A stretch of 64,000 bases of DNA. It comes from Leptotrichia sp. oral taxon 847 (GTDB taxonomy: Bacteria; Fusobacteriota; Fusobacteriia; Fusobacteriales; Leptotrichiaceae). The notes under the pieces were generated by a model that had not been told where the DNA came from, made no database searches, and worked only from the letters and a program-made list of their open reading frames with translations. The stretch is from assembly GCF_001553645.1 (NCBI RefSeq), contig NZ_CP014231.1, forward strand, positions 372,001 through 436,000. The letters are read 5' to 3'. The number at the start of each line of letters is the position of its first letter. The stretch's first letter is position 1. Shown here piece after piece: positions 17,758 to 28,280 of this stretch. Made by a program: the position numbers and the translations under genes.

Positions 17758-19230
17758 ATGGAATTAAAAAATTTATATCCTCAAAAAGTTTTTCACTATT
17801 TCAGTGAAATTTCAAAAATACCAAGAGGTTCGAGAAGAGAGAAAAAAATCAGTGATTTTCTTGTAAATTTCGCAAAAGAAAGAAATCTTGAAGTTGTGCA
17901 AGATAAAGCATTAAATGTTTTAATAAAAAAAGAAGCCACAAAAGGCTACGAAAACTTTTCTCCCCTTATTTTACAAGGACATATGGATATGGTCTGGGAA
18001 AAGAATAAAAATACTGACTTTGACTTTGAAAATTGCGGAATTGAACTTGTTGTAAAGGATGGATTTTTAACAGCAAATGGAACTACATTAGGTGCCGATA
18101 ACGGAATTGCCGTTGCGATGGCTCTTGCAATTTTGGATAGTGATGATATAGCTCATCCAGCGCTTGAAGTTATTTTAACAACTGATGAAGAAGAAGGAAT
18201 GACAGGAGTAAATAACTTGGATTTCAGCCTTTTTTCAGGAAAAACTTTGATTAATCTAGATACTGAAGAATACGGTCAAGTGTATGTGAGCAGTGCAGGT
18301 GGAGCTAGAATTGAAAATGAGTTTGACCTTGTCAAAAAGGACTGTGAAGATGATGACACAGTTTTCTCAATCGAAGTAAAAGGCTTAGATGGAGGGCATT
18401 CTGGCGCTGAAATTCATTTGGGACGTGGAAATTCAAACAAGATATTAAATGAAGTGCTGTATCATTTAAACAAAAGATATTTTATGGAATTAATTGACTT
18501 TGATGGTGGTGAAAAAACTAATGCAATTCCTCGTGAAGCGATATGCCATATTAGCATAAAATTGGATGAACCAGGACATAGACTTGAAGAATTGGCTCAA
18601 CTTGCTTTTAAAAATATTATAGCTGATTTTGGTGTAATTGACAAAAATCCAGTTTTAGAAATAAAAAAAATAGGCAACGCTAAAAATTTCAAAAAAATAT
18701 CAACCGCTGACACAAACAGAGTTCTTTCATTTTTCCACGAATTTCCAAATGGCGTAATTTCGATGAGCAAAGATGTCGAAAATCTTGTGGAAACATCAAT
18801 TAATTTAGGCGTTATAAAGTCTGAAGAAATTTCAAACCAATTAAGAATAAAAATTCAGTCGCTACCGAGAAGTTCTGTAAATCATTCACTTGAAAAATTA
18901 ATCGAAGAAATTAAAGAACTTTGTAAAAAATATGATGTGAAAATGAAAGTTAGTGCTCCGTATCCATCTTGGGAATACCGAAAAGATTCAAAAATACGAG
19001 AACTTATGATAAATTCATTTAAAAAAATTAATAATTCTGAGCCAGAAATAAAAGCAATTCACGCTGGACTTGAATGCGGAATTTTTGATGCAAATATGGA
19101 TGTGGATATTACGTCTATTGGGCCTAATATTTATGGTGCTCATACGCCTGAAGAAAGAATGGAAATAAGTTCAGTCGGAAAAACTTGGGATCTACTTTTG
19201 ACTGTTTTGAAAAATTATGACATTAAGTAA
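17758..19230 (+). CDS. pepD: Aminoacyl-histidine dipeptidase PepD (M20C)
   Basis: This 490-residue cytosolic metallodipeptidase cleaves Xaa-His and other dipeptides. M20 zinc ligands are visible: QGHMDMVW (His and Asp), GADNGIAVA (bridging Asp), TTDEEEGMTG (catalytic and metal Glu), NLDTEE (Asp), and the late IHAGLECGIF and GAHTPEE histidine segments. The lid (dimerisation) domain carries GGHSGAEIHLGRGN. Length fits the bacterial PepD family (about 480-490). Its ATG follows AGGCAGG at about 11 nt. It lies 30 bp downstream of the small ORF and 19 bp before rnmV, so all are probably cotranscribed. Confidence 0.95.
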   Translation: MELKNLYPQKVFHYFSEISKIPRGSRREKKISDFLVNFAKERNLEVVQDKALNVLIKKEATKGYENFSPLILQGHMDMVWEKNKNTDFDFENCGIELVVKDGFLTANGTTLGADNGIAVAMALAILDSDDIAHPALEVILTTDEEEGMTGVNNLDFSLFSGKTLINLDTEEYGQVYVSSAGGARIENEFDLVKKDCEDDDTVFSIEVKGLDGGHSGAEIHLGRGNSNKILNEVLYHLNKRYFMELIDFDGGEKTNAIPREAICHISIKLDEPGHRLEELAQLAFKNIIADFGVIDKNPVLEIKKIGNAKNFKKISTADTNRVLSFFHEFPNGVISMSKDVENLVETSINLGVIKSEEISNQLRIKIQSLPRSSVNHSLEKLIEEIKELCKKYDVKMKVSAPYPSWEYRKDSKIRELMINSFKKINNSEPEIKAIHAGLECGIFDANMDVDITSIGPNIYGAHTPEERMEISSVGKTWDLLLTVLKNYDIK

Positions 19231-19249
19231 ATTAAATTAAAGGGAAAAA

Positions 19250-19801
19250 ATGGAAAAAATTAAGATAAAAGAAATAATCATCGTTGAAGGAAGGGATGAC
19301 ATCACAGCTCTAAAAAGAGTTGTTGATGCACATATTATAGCATTAAATGGATTTTCCGCTCTTTCAAAAAAGACAATAAATAAAATTGTAAATTTAGCCA
19401 AAGACAATGAGTTAATTTTATTTACAGACCCTGATTATGCGGGGAAAAAAATTCGCGATACGTTAAGAAAATATATTCCGAATATAAAACATGCTTTTAT
19501 CTCAAGAAAAGATGCGACTAAAAATAAAAATATTGGTGTGGAGAATGCAAATGATAAAGCCATATTGGAAGCACTACAAAATTTAGTTACAAAAAAAAAT
19601 GAAGATAATGGTTATACATTTACAGTACAGGATTTACTTAAAAATAATCTTTGTTTGGGTGAAAACGCTAAAAAAAGAAGAATGGAATTAGGAGATAACT
19701 TAAAGATAGGCTATTACAATTCAAAACAGCTTTTAAATGCACTAAATTCCTTTAATATAACTAAAGAACAATTTGATTTGGCAGTAAAAAATTTAAAATA
19801 A
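19250..19801 (+). CDS. rnmV: Ribonuclease M5
   Basis: This 183-residue Toprim-domain endonuclease matures the ends of 5S rRNA in low-GC bacteria. Toprim motifs are visible: IIVEGRDD at residues 9-16 with the catalytic Glu, and LFTDPDYAGKKIR near 62-74 with the DxD pair. The C-terminal part (GDNLKIGYYNSKQLLNALNS) is the family-specific domain. Length is typical. ATG at 19250 has a modest AAAGGGA site and closes the deoD-pepD run. An IS256-type fragment follows directly. Confidence 0.93.
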   Translation: MEKIKIKEIIIVEGRDDITALKRVVDAHIIALNGFSALSKKTINKIVNLAKDNELILFTDPDYAGKKIRDTLRKYIPNIKHAFISRKDATKNKNIGVENANDKAILEALQNLVTKKNEDNGYTFTVQDLLKNNLCLGENAKKRRMELGDNLKIGYYNSKQLLNALNSFNITKEQFDLAVKNLK

Positions 19802-19812
19802 TTACTGTTTTT

Positions 19813-19901
19813 GAGAGTGTAAACTTTTTTTGTAAATAAACTAGAAAAAACTTATACTACTGGATTCATATACAAATTTACACAAAATTGTGGACACTCT
19901 C
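19813..19901. mobile_element. Solo IS256-type end pair (89 bp)
   Basis: GAGAGTGT at the left and ACACTCTC at the right delimit an element with no coding capacity. The right end GTGTCCACAATTTTGTGTAA (minus strand) matches the right end of the IS256-type remnant at 27246. The left half matches 52568-52627. It probably arose by internal deletion. It sits at the 5' edge of the ABC-permease gene, and its right end supplies a GTG in that reading frame. Confidence 0.7.
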
Positions 19902-19919
19902 ATTTTTGAATACACTTTT

Positions 19920-20729
19920 ATGAGAAACGCCCTTATTGTAGGGCTTCTTTCAAGTATATGCTGCGGAATAATAGGAACTTATATTGTAAATAAAAAAATG
20001 GTCTTTATTTCATCAAGTATCAGCCACGCATCTTACGGCGGTATCAGAATAGGAATTTACCTGATTTATTTCTTTAACTTGCCAATAAAAGATCCGCTGT
20101 TTTTTGGACTAATTTTTTCAATATTATCAGGTGTACTAATTTTGATTTTAAAAGATGCCCTGCACGTTGACGGTGATTTGGGAATAGGTATCGTTATGTC
20201 AATGGGAATGGCTATCGGAATTATTTTTTCCTTCTTGACACCAGGCTATCAGTCCGATATGTCAACTTACCTATTTGGAAATATTCTTTTATCCAATACC
20301 CTAAACATAATTTTACTGCTAATACTGGACATAATCACAATCACATTTTTCATCATCTTCTACAAAAGTATCGTCTACACCAGCTTTGATGAAAACTTCT
20401 AAAAAATCCACAGCGTCCCAGTAACTTTCATAAACTACTTTATGATAATCCTAATATCCTCCGTCATAATAATAAACATAAAAATAATAGGAATCATCCT
20501 AATAATCTCAATCCTGACAATCCCACAGGCAATCGCAGCCTCACTCGCAAGGAAATACTCAACAATCATAATTCTATCCATAATTTTCTCATTCATCGGA
20601 ATACTATCAGGACTGTATTTTTCCTACACGCTGAATATTCCGTCAGGCCCTTCGATTATTGTGTTACTTACAGTTTTGTTGGCGTTAGTTAAGATGGGAG
20701 GATTTGTGAAAGGAAAATTTTTGAATTAA
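19920..20729 (+). pseudogene. Metal (Zn/Mn) ABC transporter permease, ZnuB/TroC family, interrupted
   Basis: The reading frame encodes an ABC-3 family permease with a GLLSSICCGIIGTYIVNKKM start, the SSSISHASYGGI segment and the late PQAIAASLARKYS coupling-helix region. A TAA at 20400-20402 interrupts it in frame after TSFDENF, and the frame resumes with KIHSVPVTFINYF to 20729. The frame also runs upstream to a GTG at 19890 inside an IS256-type end, so the native start may have been lost; ATG 19920 is the first internal choice. No ATPase or binding-protein gene adjoins it. It is a probable pseudogene, unless the stop is a sequencing error. Confidence 0.85.
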
Positions 20730-20745
20730 TTTTTATTATAAATCA

Positions 20746-20834
20746 AATTAGAATCAGAACTTTTAAAAAAGTCAAGACTACCTCTAAAAGGGGCTTCATA
20801 CTTTGCGTACTCAACTGACTGACTAAAGTCAATA
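20746..20834 (-). other. Possible right-end remnant of an IS200/IS605-type element
   Basis: On the minus strand this stretch contains GAAGCCCCTTTTAGAGGTAG followed by TCTTGAC. I recall similar short hairpin segments at the 3' ends of IS605/TnpB elements. There is no tnpB or tnpA nearby. It could be an unrelated intergenic structure, and the call rests on resemblance only. Confidence 0.3.
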
Positions 20835-20870
20835 ATTAAAAACATGAGGTGAGCGACTATTACTCACCTC
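20835..20870 (-). terminator. Terminator of the lipoprotein gene
   Basis: GAGGTGAG (20846-20853) and CTCACCTC (20863-20870) form a perfect 8-bp stem with a 9-nt loop. On the minus strand it is followed by ATGTTTTTAATT. It begins 18 bp after the stop of the lipoprotein gene. Confidence 0.7.
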
Positions 20871-20887
20871 CTTACAATTACTAGACT

Positions 20888-21878
20888 TTATTTTTGTAAC
20901 ATTAAGACATTAAACACATTTTCTAAATCTGTTTTTGCACTTAAAATATTGCTGGCGCTCATTACTACATCCTGAATATTCTGATTTTTTACACCTATTA
21001 GCATTTTTTGCATATTTTCTGATAACGTTTTTGAACTTTCCTTTATTTTTTTGAAATCTGCCTCGCTTATGTTTTCTTTTTTAGCATTTTCCAGCGTCAT
21101 TTCAGATACTGCCTTGTATGCGCTTTGTACGTCGTTATTTGCCTTTTCCAGCATTTTTACTTCATTTTCATCAAAGTTTAAATTGTTTTTTCCGAAGGCT
21201 GTTTTTCCAAATTTATCTACTGAATTTACAAATTTCAAAATATTTAATTTTACTGTTTTTCCATCCTTCTGTAATTGGTTTTCCATTTTTTGATTGATTA
21301 TCTGGGCAATTTCATGTAATGAATTAGCAAAAATTTTGTGATTTTCCTGTCTGTTTTGCAGTACAACTTTGTATTTATCATTCAGTTCTCCTGCTTTTGC
21401 CAGTTTATCAGTTTTATAATCACCTTTTTCAAAATAATCATTAATTTCTGTCAGTACCTTTTGTTCCTCTATCAATGAATTTATCAGATTTTCAGCATTT
21501 TTGTCAATTGCTTCCATTTTTGGACTTTTTTGCATTACATCTGTAATTTCTTTTATATATTCGCCAGTCAGGTTAATTGAATTATTCAGATTTCCCATAA
21601 ATGCAGGCACTTCTGAAATATTTTTTATATTTCCAGCTTCATTAGTAAATTCCTCTTTTTTTATTTCTGTAAAAAATGTGTTCCATTCTTCAGAATTTGG
21701 CACATCGCTTAATTTTGAATATTCATTATATTTCGCAATTTCCTCAGTCGAAATGTCCCTTTTCACATCCGTTACTTCCACTTTATTCTTGTCATTCTTA
21801 CCACTGCCCTTGTTATCACAACCAGCAAGAACCAGCAATGCCATTATTTCCAATCAAAACATATTTTTTCAATTTCAT
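20888..21878 (-). pseudogene. DUF3829-like lipoprotein with frameshift in the signal peptide
   Basis: The main frame (about 320 residues) is a helical, Lys/Glu/Asn-rich exported protein with the lipobox LVLAGC followed by DNKGSG. It resembles DUF3829 lipoproteins, with EEIAKYNEYSKLSD near the mature start. A proper start with ribosome-binding site (GGAGGG) exists at ATG 21878 and encodes MKLKKYVLIG. That n-region is one base out of frame with the MALLVLAGC h-region and lipobox. In the lipobox frame the only upstream start is TTG 21853, directly after a TGA, which gives a signal peptide without positive charges. One missing base near 21851-21856 would explain it. Lipidation and export are therefore doubtful as written. 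Confidence 0.7.
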
Positions 21879-21967
21879 TGTCTTCCCTCCAGAATATTTT
21901 ATTTTTACAAACTTATTATTTTCACAATACCTGTTATTATACCAAATTTTTATTTATTTAACAAATT

Positions 21968-22891
21968 TTATACCAATCCTGCAAGCTTCAAAATGTAAAG
22001 CCATCCCGTCAACGTAAAAATGCTCATAATTGTCGTAACCATCACAGTTCCCGAAGTTACAGCCCCATTATGCCCCATCCCTCTTGCCATCGTAAATGAA
22101 GTCGGAGTTGTCGGGCTTCCCAGCATTCCAAGCACAGCAACCAGCTTTTCGTCCTTAAATCCAAATTTTATGGCTATTGGCAAAAATATCGCCGTAAGAA
22201 TTAGGAGCTTGAATGAAGACGAAACTAATACAATCTTCAGTTTTGAAAAAACTTCCTTTACATCAAAACTCGCTCCAAGTGCAAGCAGCCCAAGGGGAGT
22301 TGCCGCTGCAGAAAACGTTGAAATTGATTTCTTCATAATTACTGGCTGCGGGATTTTTAATAATGCCCAAACCATTCCATCCAGAATTCCAAGTATCAGA
22401 GGATTTCTCATAACTTCCTTTAACGTATTTTTCAAAACTGTTCTATTCAATTTCCCCTGCTTTGGACGCAGCAACATCAAAATTACAACCGAAGCGACAT
22501 TGTACAAAGGGACAGCTCCGATTACCATAAGTGCTACAATCTTAGCCTCTCCATACACATTCTGCACAAAGGCATAAGCAAGCAGAGCAGCGCTGCTTCT
22601 AAATCCCGCCTGAATAAATTCCCCACGGATTGACTTATCTCTTAAAAAAATTGAAACAATGCACATTATCGTTATCGAAAAAAATGTTGCAGAAAAGCAA
22701 AAAAGCAAATATTTCAAATCCCAGATTGCCGAAAAATCAGACAACGACAATTCCTTAAATAATAGCACAGGCAAAAGTGCCAGAAATACAAATCTATTCA
22801 TCTTATCTGCAAATTCCAAGTCTATAATCCCTATTTTTCTAAAGACGTATCCAAGTATCATCAGTAAAAATACAGGCATTGTTGCATTCAA
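21968..22891 (-). CDS. AEC-family (auxin efflux carrier/MleP-like) transporter
   Basis: This inner-membrane carrier has about ten hydrophobic helices: MPVFLLMILGYVFRKIGI at the start, a broken-helix FVFLALLPVLLF, and the C-terminal TTPTSFTMARGMG and VTTIMSIFTLTGWLYIL. The family includes the malate permease MleP; substrate is not readable from sequence. With mleS 1.9 kb away, malate is a fair guess. The start is uncertain. The frame opens at GTG 22933 inside the upstream gene, but the only ribosome-binding site (GGAGG, 22916-22920) lies inside that frame. Usable starts after it are TTG 22891 and ATG 22879, both rather distant. The start given here is the TTG. Confidence 0.8.
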   Translation of the reverse strand: MNATMPVFLLMILGYVFRKIGIIDLEFADKMNRFVFLALLPVLLFKELSLSDFSAIWDLKYLLFCFSATFFSITIMCIVSIFLRDKSIRGEFIQAGFRSSAALLAYAFVQNVYGEAKIVALMVIGAVPLYNVASVVILMLLRPKQGKLNRTVLKNTLKEVMRNPLILGILDGMVWALLKIPQPVIMKKSISTFSAAATPLGLLALGASFDVKEVFSKLKIVLVSSSFKLLILTAIFLPIAIKFGFKDEKLVAVLGMLGSPTTPTSFTMARGMGHNGAVTSGTVMVTTIMSIFTLTGWLYILKLAGLV

Positions 22892-22920
22892 GCAAAATAT
22901 TAATTCTTTCGTTTTCCTCC

Positions 22921-23367
22921 TTAACTTCCACACACTACATAAAACACTGGAATTCCGTCTTTTTCATTACCTGAATCCATACCTTCAAAAAATACATGAT
23001 CTCCTAATTCTTTATTCGCCTGCTGATTATGAACTTTTGTCATTAATTCAAGATTTGTAAAATATTTTCCATTATCAGCCTTTAACAATGCTCTTACATC
23101 AATTTGAAAATAACCATTATCTGCATATTCTTCCGACAATCCTTCTTCATCAGTCGTTTCATTTTCCAGCAAGTCTTCTTCTCCCTTTATCCATACCTCA
23201 TAATCAACATAAATTTCTGACTGGTTAACAGCTATTTCATCAGGATTCCATTCTCTATCAACATATTCACGCATTTTGTCATAATATGCCTTAATATCCT
23301 TATTAAATTCTTCTGAATTTTCATAAATTTTCTTACTAAACGTCCACATAACATCATCAAGTGCCAT
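22921..23367 (-). CDS. Hypothetical acidic cytoplasmic protein
   Basis: This 148-residue protein begins MALDDVMWTFSKKIYENSEE. I chose ATG 23367 because GGTGGAG lies correctly before it; a longer frame reaches 23418 without such a site. It is very acidic (GEEDLLENETTDEEGLSEEY) with a C-terminal EKDGIPVFYVVCGS, and has no signal peptide. No family was recognised with confidence. Its stop overlaps the ribosome-binding region of the AEC carrier gene, so the two are probably coupled. Confidence 0.7.
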   Translation of the reverse strand: MALDDVMWTFSKKIYENSEEFNKDIKAYYDKMREYVDREWNPDEIAVNQSEIYVDYEVWIKGEEDLLENETTDEEGLSEEYADNGYFQIDVRALLKADNGKYFTNLELMTKVHNQQANKELGDHVFFEGMDSGNEKDGIPVFYVVCGS

Positions 23368-23480
23368 ATTTTCTCCACCTTTCAAATTTTTATATTTTAC
23401 ATTAATTATTTTTAACAACTAAATATTTTTAATTCCTGAATCATAAATTTTAAATTTTGAATAAACTCTACTAAACAAAA

Positions 23481-24597
<1,117 letters not shown>

Positions 24598-24694
24598 TTA
24601 AACTTCTTTCAAAACCTTTCTTTCTATAAAAATAAGTATATCACAATATATTGCAACAGACAAGGAAAATAATTTAAGTAACAGGATAAACAAA

Positions 24695-24723
24695 TTGATT
24701 TTTCCATATTTCAGTGTTATACT
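24695..24723 (+). promoter_or_regulatory. Promoter of mleS
   Basis: TTGATT (24695-24700), a spacer of exactly 17 nt and TATACT (24718-24723) lie 58 bp before the malolactic enzyme start. GAGGTG precedes the ATG. I see no LysR-type operator, which accompanies mle genes in some lactic acid bacteria. Confidence 0.65.
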
Positions 24724-24781
24724 TATGTTAGTAGATTATTGTAAAAAATAAATTTAAAATATTATTTAGAGGTGATTAACT

Positions 24782-26422
24782 ATGAAATCAGGCTATGAGA
24801 TTTTGAACAATCCATTTCTCAACAAAGGAACAGCTTTTACCAAAGAAGAGCGTGAAAAATACGGATTATTAGGACTTTTACCGCCGTATATTCAAACTAT
24901 AGATGAACAGGCAAAACAGACTTATGGGCAATTTCTGAAAAAAGACAAGTTAATTGAAAAAAGACATTTCTTAATGGAAATTTTTAATACAAACAGAACA
25001 TTATTTTATTATTTATTTAGCAAACACGTAGTTGAATTTATGCCAATTGTTTATGATCCTGTAATTGCAGAAAGCATAGAAAATTACAGTGAATTATTTG
25101 TAAATCCTCAAAATGCGGCTTATTTGTCAGTAAAAGAGCCAGAAAACATAGAAACTATTTTAAAAAATGCTGCTGACAACAGAAAAATCCGTTTAATTGT
25201 AGTTACTGATGCAGAAGGAATTCTTGGAATTGGTGACTGGGGAACTAACGGGGTTGACATTTCGGTTGGAAAACTGATGGTTTACACTGCCGCCGCTGGA
25301 ATTGATCCCGCTACTGTCCTGCCAGTTGTAATTGATGCTGGAACAAATAGAAAAGAATTGCTAGAAAACGACTTGTATCTAGGAAATAGATTTGAGAGAG
25401 TTCGAGGAGATGAATATTATAACTTTATAGACAAATTTGTAAAAACAGCTGAAAAACTTTTCCCAAATTTATATCTTCACTGGGAAGACTTTGGAAGATT
25501 AAATGCGGCAAATATTTTAAATAAATATGAAAATGAAATCGCAACTTTTAACGACGATATACAGGGAACTGGAATTATCACTTTAGCTGGAATCTTAGGC
25601 GCATTAAAAATTTCAGGCGAAAAGCTTACTGAGCAAGTTTATATGTGTTTTGGTGCAGGAACTGCTGGAGCTGGAATTGCTAGACGTATTTTTAATGAAA
25701 TGGTTACACAGGGTCTTTCTGAAGAAGAAGCAAAAAAGCGGTTTTATCTAGTTGACAGACAAGGCTTATTATTTGAAGACACAGAAGGACTAACTCCAGA
25801 ACAAACTCCTTTTGCAAGAAAACGAAGCGAATTTACAAATGCAAATGAATTAACTACTTTGGAAGCTGCTGTAAAAGCTGTAAAACCAACTATACTTGTC
25901 GGAACTTCCACAGTGCCAAAGACTTTCACAAAGGAAATCGTTCAGGAAATGGCAAAACACACTGCAAGACCAATAATTTTTCCACTTAGCAACCCAACAA
26001 GGCTAGCAGAAGCCAGTGCAAAAGATCTTATCGAATGGACAGACGGAAAAGCTCTCGTTGCAACAGGAATACCATCAGATCCAATAGAGCTTAACGGAAT
26101 CACCTATGAAATTGGACAAGCAAACAATGCTTTAATCTATCCTGGGTTAGGACTTGGAATTATCGCAACAAAATCAAAAATTGTAAACGACAAAATAATC
26201 TCAGCAGCCGCACATTCACTAGGTGGAATCATCGACACAGCAAAACCTGGAGCTGCTGTACTTCCTCCAGTATCAAAACTGACAGAATTTTCTGAAACTG
26301 TGGCACTGTCAGTTGGACAAAGCGTACTAGATCAAAAATTAAATACAGAACCCATAAGCGATTTAAAAGAAGCAATAAAAAATGCAAAATGGATTCCTGA
26401 ATACAAGGAGATGATTTTATGA
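24782..26422 (+). CDS. mleS: Malolactic enzyme
   Basis: This 546-residue NAD- and Mn-dependent enzyme decarboxylates L-malate to L-lactate. It belongs to the malic enzyme superfamily: [54 protein letters not shown] and the Rossmann [11 protein letters not shown]. Several segments match lactic-acid-bacterial malolactic enzymes as I recall them, more than ordinary malic enzymes: [14 protein letters not shown] at the start, [28 protein letters not shown] and the terminal [10 protein letters not shown]. It is cotranscribed with an rpiB remnant whose ATG overlaps its TGA. A malic enzyme proper is the alternative; biochemical distinction from sequence alone is not absolute. Confidence 0.85.
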   Translation: MKSGYEILNNPFLNKGTAFTKEEREKYGLLGLLPPYIQTIDEQAKQTYGQFLKKDKLIEKRHFLMEIFNTNRTLFYYLFSKHVVEFMPIVYDPVIAESIENYSELFVNPQNAAYLSVKEPENIETILKNAADNRKIRLIVVTDAEGILGIGDWGTNGVDISVGKLMVYTAAAGIDPATVLPVVIDAGTNRKELLENDLYLGNRFERVRGDEYYNFIDKFVKTAEKLFPNLYLHWEDFGRLNAANILNKYENEIATFNDDIQGTGIITLAGILGALKISGEKLTEQVYMCFGAGTAGAGIARRIFNEMVTQGLSEEEAKKRFYLVDRQGLLFEDTEGLTPEQTPFARKRSEFTNANELTTLEAAVKAVKPTILVGTSTVPKTFTKEIVQEMAKHTARPIIFPLSNPTRLAEASAKDLIEWTDGKALVATGIPSDPIELNGITYEIGQANNALIYPGLGLGIIATKSKIVNDKIISAAAHSLGGIIDTAKPGAAVLPPVSKLTEFSETVALSVGQSVLDQKLNTEPISDLKEAIKNAKWIPEYKEMIL

Positions 26423-26523
26423 AAATAGCAATGGCTGGAGATCACGCCGGATTTAATTTAAAAAAAGAAATTAAGGAATTGCTGGAGTCACAAGGTTATA
26501 GCGATTGCCAAAAAGCATATTAG
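26419..26523 (+). pseudogene. rpiB: Truncated ribose-5-phosphate isomerase B
   Basis: The ATG at 26419 overlaps the mleS stop (ATGA). The frame encodes [20 protein letters not shown] and LLESQGY, the unmistakable RpiB N-terminus with the GDHAG phosphate-binding segment. It then shifts into SDCQKAY and a stop at 26521-26523. The remaining family length of about 110 residues is missing. An IS256-type remnant begins 45 bp later, so deletion at or near an insertion is the likely cause. Translational overlap suggests an ancestral mleS-rpiB operon. Confidence 0.85.
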
Positions 26524-26568
26524 AAAAGATGTTTAATTAAAGATTTATTTAACAAAAAACGGAAGTTA

Positions 26569-27246
26569 GGGTGTGTAAAAATTTTTGTGTAAACCTCTAG
26601 ATAATATATGGTAAAATAACTGTATAATATTTGGAGGTTTTTGTTATGGCTAAAAAGAAAATTGACAACGAAATTTTTTAAACACTGATTGAGGATTACA
26701 ATATTAAAGATACTAATGATATTAAGGATATGCTTAAGGATTTGCTTTCGGGTACTATTCAAACTATGCTTGAAGCTGAAATTGAGAATGAACTGGGGTA
26801 TGCTAAACATTCTATGAAAGATAAGATTACTTCTAATGCTAGAAATAGGCATTCCAAGAAAACTGTCAGAAGTGAGTACGGCAATCTTGACTTAGATATT
26901 CCTAGAGATAGAAATGCTGTTTGAGCCTCAGATTATCCCTAAAAATATGATACAAAGATAAGAAAGCTGATATATACGACAAATCCAATAGAAAGCTTAA
27001 ACAAACAATTAAGAAAGTATACGAAGACAAAATCACTTTATCCTACAGATGAAGCATTAATGAAATCGGTATACCTAAGCTTAAAGGAAGCAACAAGGAA
27101 ATGGACTGGAAGAATATCGGGCTGGGGAGAAATATACTCTCAGTTAAGTATTTATTTTGAAGGAAGAATTTAAAAACAGGATGATAAAACTACCATCCTG
27201 TACCATATATTATATTTTGAGTTTACACAAAATTCTAGACACTCTC
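26569..27246 (+). mobile_element. Degraded IS256-family insertion sequence
   Basis: The left end (from 26569, with ATTTTTGTGTAAAC) and the right end (to 27246, minus strand GAGAGTGTCTAGAATTTTGT) are inverted matches. They enclose a decayed mutator-type transposase. The right end recurs at 5020-5101 and in part at 19880-19901. At 678 bp the element is about half of a full IS256-type element. Confidence 0.8.
26646..27173 (+). pseudogene. IS256-family transposase remnant
   Basis: One reading frame can be followed from ATG 26646 to TAA 27171-27173, with internal stops at 26679, 26922 and 26937. The N-terminal part carries MLKDLLSGTIQTMLEAEIEN and ELGYAKHSM. The C-terminal part has IYTTNPIESLNKQLRK, the diagnostic mutator-family motif with the final Glu of the DDE triad, and the WTGRISGWGEIYSQLSI tail. 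The central catalytic domain with both Asp residues has been deleted between IPRDRN and the C-terminal part. It cannot encode an active transposase. Confidence 0.85.
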
Positions 27247-27289
27247 TTTTTATATATAAAAAATTTTTTATTTCAAAGTTTTTCTTGAA

Positions 27290-27610
27290 TTAATGCGTTC
27301 CTTTTTTATTGTAGTCTTTTTGTTTTTCTTTATATTTTCTGACTTGTCTTTCCAATCTATCAGATAATTCATCAATTGCTGCATACAAGTCTTTGTCTTC
27401 AGCTTCAATTTTTATTTTTGTACCACTTGCATAAACTAAACCGTCAGCTTTGTGAACTGGTCCTTCAGATTTTGTATCTTCTACAGTCAGAACAACATCG
27501 ACTTCTGTTATAGCGTCTGAATATTTAGAAATTTTATTTATTTTTTCCTCCGCATATTTTCTGATTGCATCTGTAACTTTAAGTTGTTTTCCGCTAATAA
27601 TGATTTTCAT
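27290..27610 (-). CDS. hpf: Ribosome hibernation-promoting factor, short form
   Basis: This 106-residue protein binds the 30S subunit in stationary phase and favours inactive ribosomes. It shows the HPF/RaiA fold: MKIIISGKQLKVTDAIRKYA, DVVLTVEDTK, HKADGLVYASG and IKIEAEDKDLYAAIDELSDR. It lacks the long-form C-terminal dimerisation domain. ATG 27610 is chosen because AAGGGAG precedes it; an in-frame extension to 27628 adds MKGSDF within that site. It lies last in the minus-strand run from deoC, about 100 bp from its neighbour. Confidence 0.92.
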   Translation of the reverse strand: MKIIISGKQLKVTDAIRKYAEEKINKISKYSDAITEVDVVLTVEDTKSEGPVHKADGLVYASGTKIKIEAEDKDLYAAIDELSDRLERQVRKYKEKQKDYNKKGTH

Positions 27611-27713
27611 AAAATCACTCCCTTTCATCTATGTCAATATTATTTTACCCTTAAAAACATAATAAGTCAATAGAAAAATTTAAAAAAAATTAAATTATCT
27701 TTTTTTATTTTTT

Positions 27714-28199
27714 CTAAAAATCTATTCTCATATCGTACCAAACTGCGCCGCCATGCAAAGATTCTGAAATCCCGTAACTTCTAAATCCAAATTTTTCATA
27801 ATAATTGACCAATTTTTCTTTACAAGTAAGTACAACTCCTTTTCTTTTCTGTTTTTTTGCATCTTTTATAACTCGTTTTAAAAGTAAACCTGCATATCCA
27901 TTTTTTCTGTATTCAGGCAGTGTATTTACTCCAAAAATCATTTGCCAGTCCCCATTTTCATCATGTAAATTAGGATTTTTAAACATTTCATCTATCAAAT
28001 TTTTGTTATCCGCTACCATTCCATTCACAAATGAGATTATTTTCCCAAAATCATCTTCCAAAATCCAGAAATAATTTGGATAAACTTTTAATCTTGCCTT
28101 AAACTCTTCTTCTGTTGCTGCTTCTTTAGAAGGAAAACACTTTGCCTCAATTTTTGTCAGTTCTTTCAAATCGTTTATTGTCGCTTTTCTAATTTTCAT
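27714..28199 (-). CDS. GNAT-family N-acetyltransferase
   Basis: This 161-residue protein has the GNAT fold: MKIRKATINDLKELTKIEAK at the start, the acetyl-CoA-binding stretch GVNTLPEYRKNGYAGLLLKR (motif A, R/Q-x-x-G-x-G/A) near 95-114 and a late YYEKFGFRSYGIS segment. The acceptor substrate cannot be told from sequence. It is preceded on the same strand by the EEP-family gene (81-bp gap) and followed by hpf, and may be cotranscribed with both. Confidence 0.85.
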   Translation of the reverse strand: MKIRKATINDLKELTKIEAKCFPSKEAATEEEFKARLKVYPNYFWILEDDFGKIISFVNGMVADNKNLIDEMFKNPNLHDENGDWQMIFGVNTLPEYRKNGYAGLLLKRVIKDAKKQKRKGVVLTCKEKLVNYYEKFGFRSYGISESLHGGAVWYDMRIDF

Positions 28200-28280
28200 T
28201 TTTTCTCCTGATGTTTTTTTATTCTGTTTTGCAAACTTTTTTTATTTCTACCTTCTTCTTTTTAAACAATCTACAAATTT

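Noticed and set aside
20403-20729. Second half of the permease as an independent gene from ATG 20442
   Set aside because: It lacks a ribosome-binding site and begins inside a transmembrane region. It continues the same frame after one stop codon, so it is the 3' part of a broken gene.
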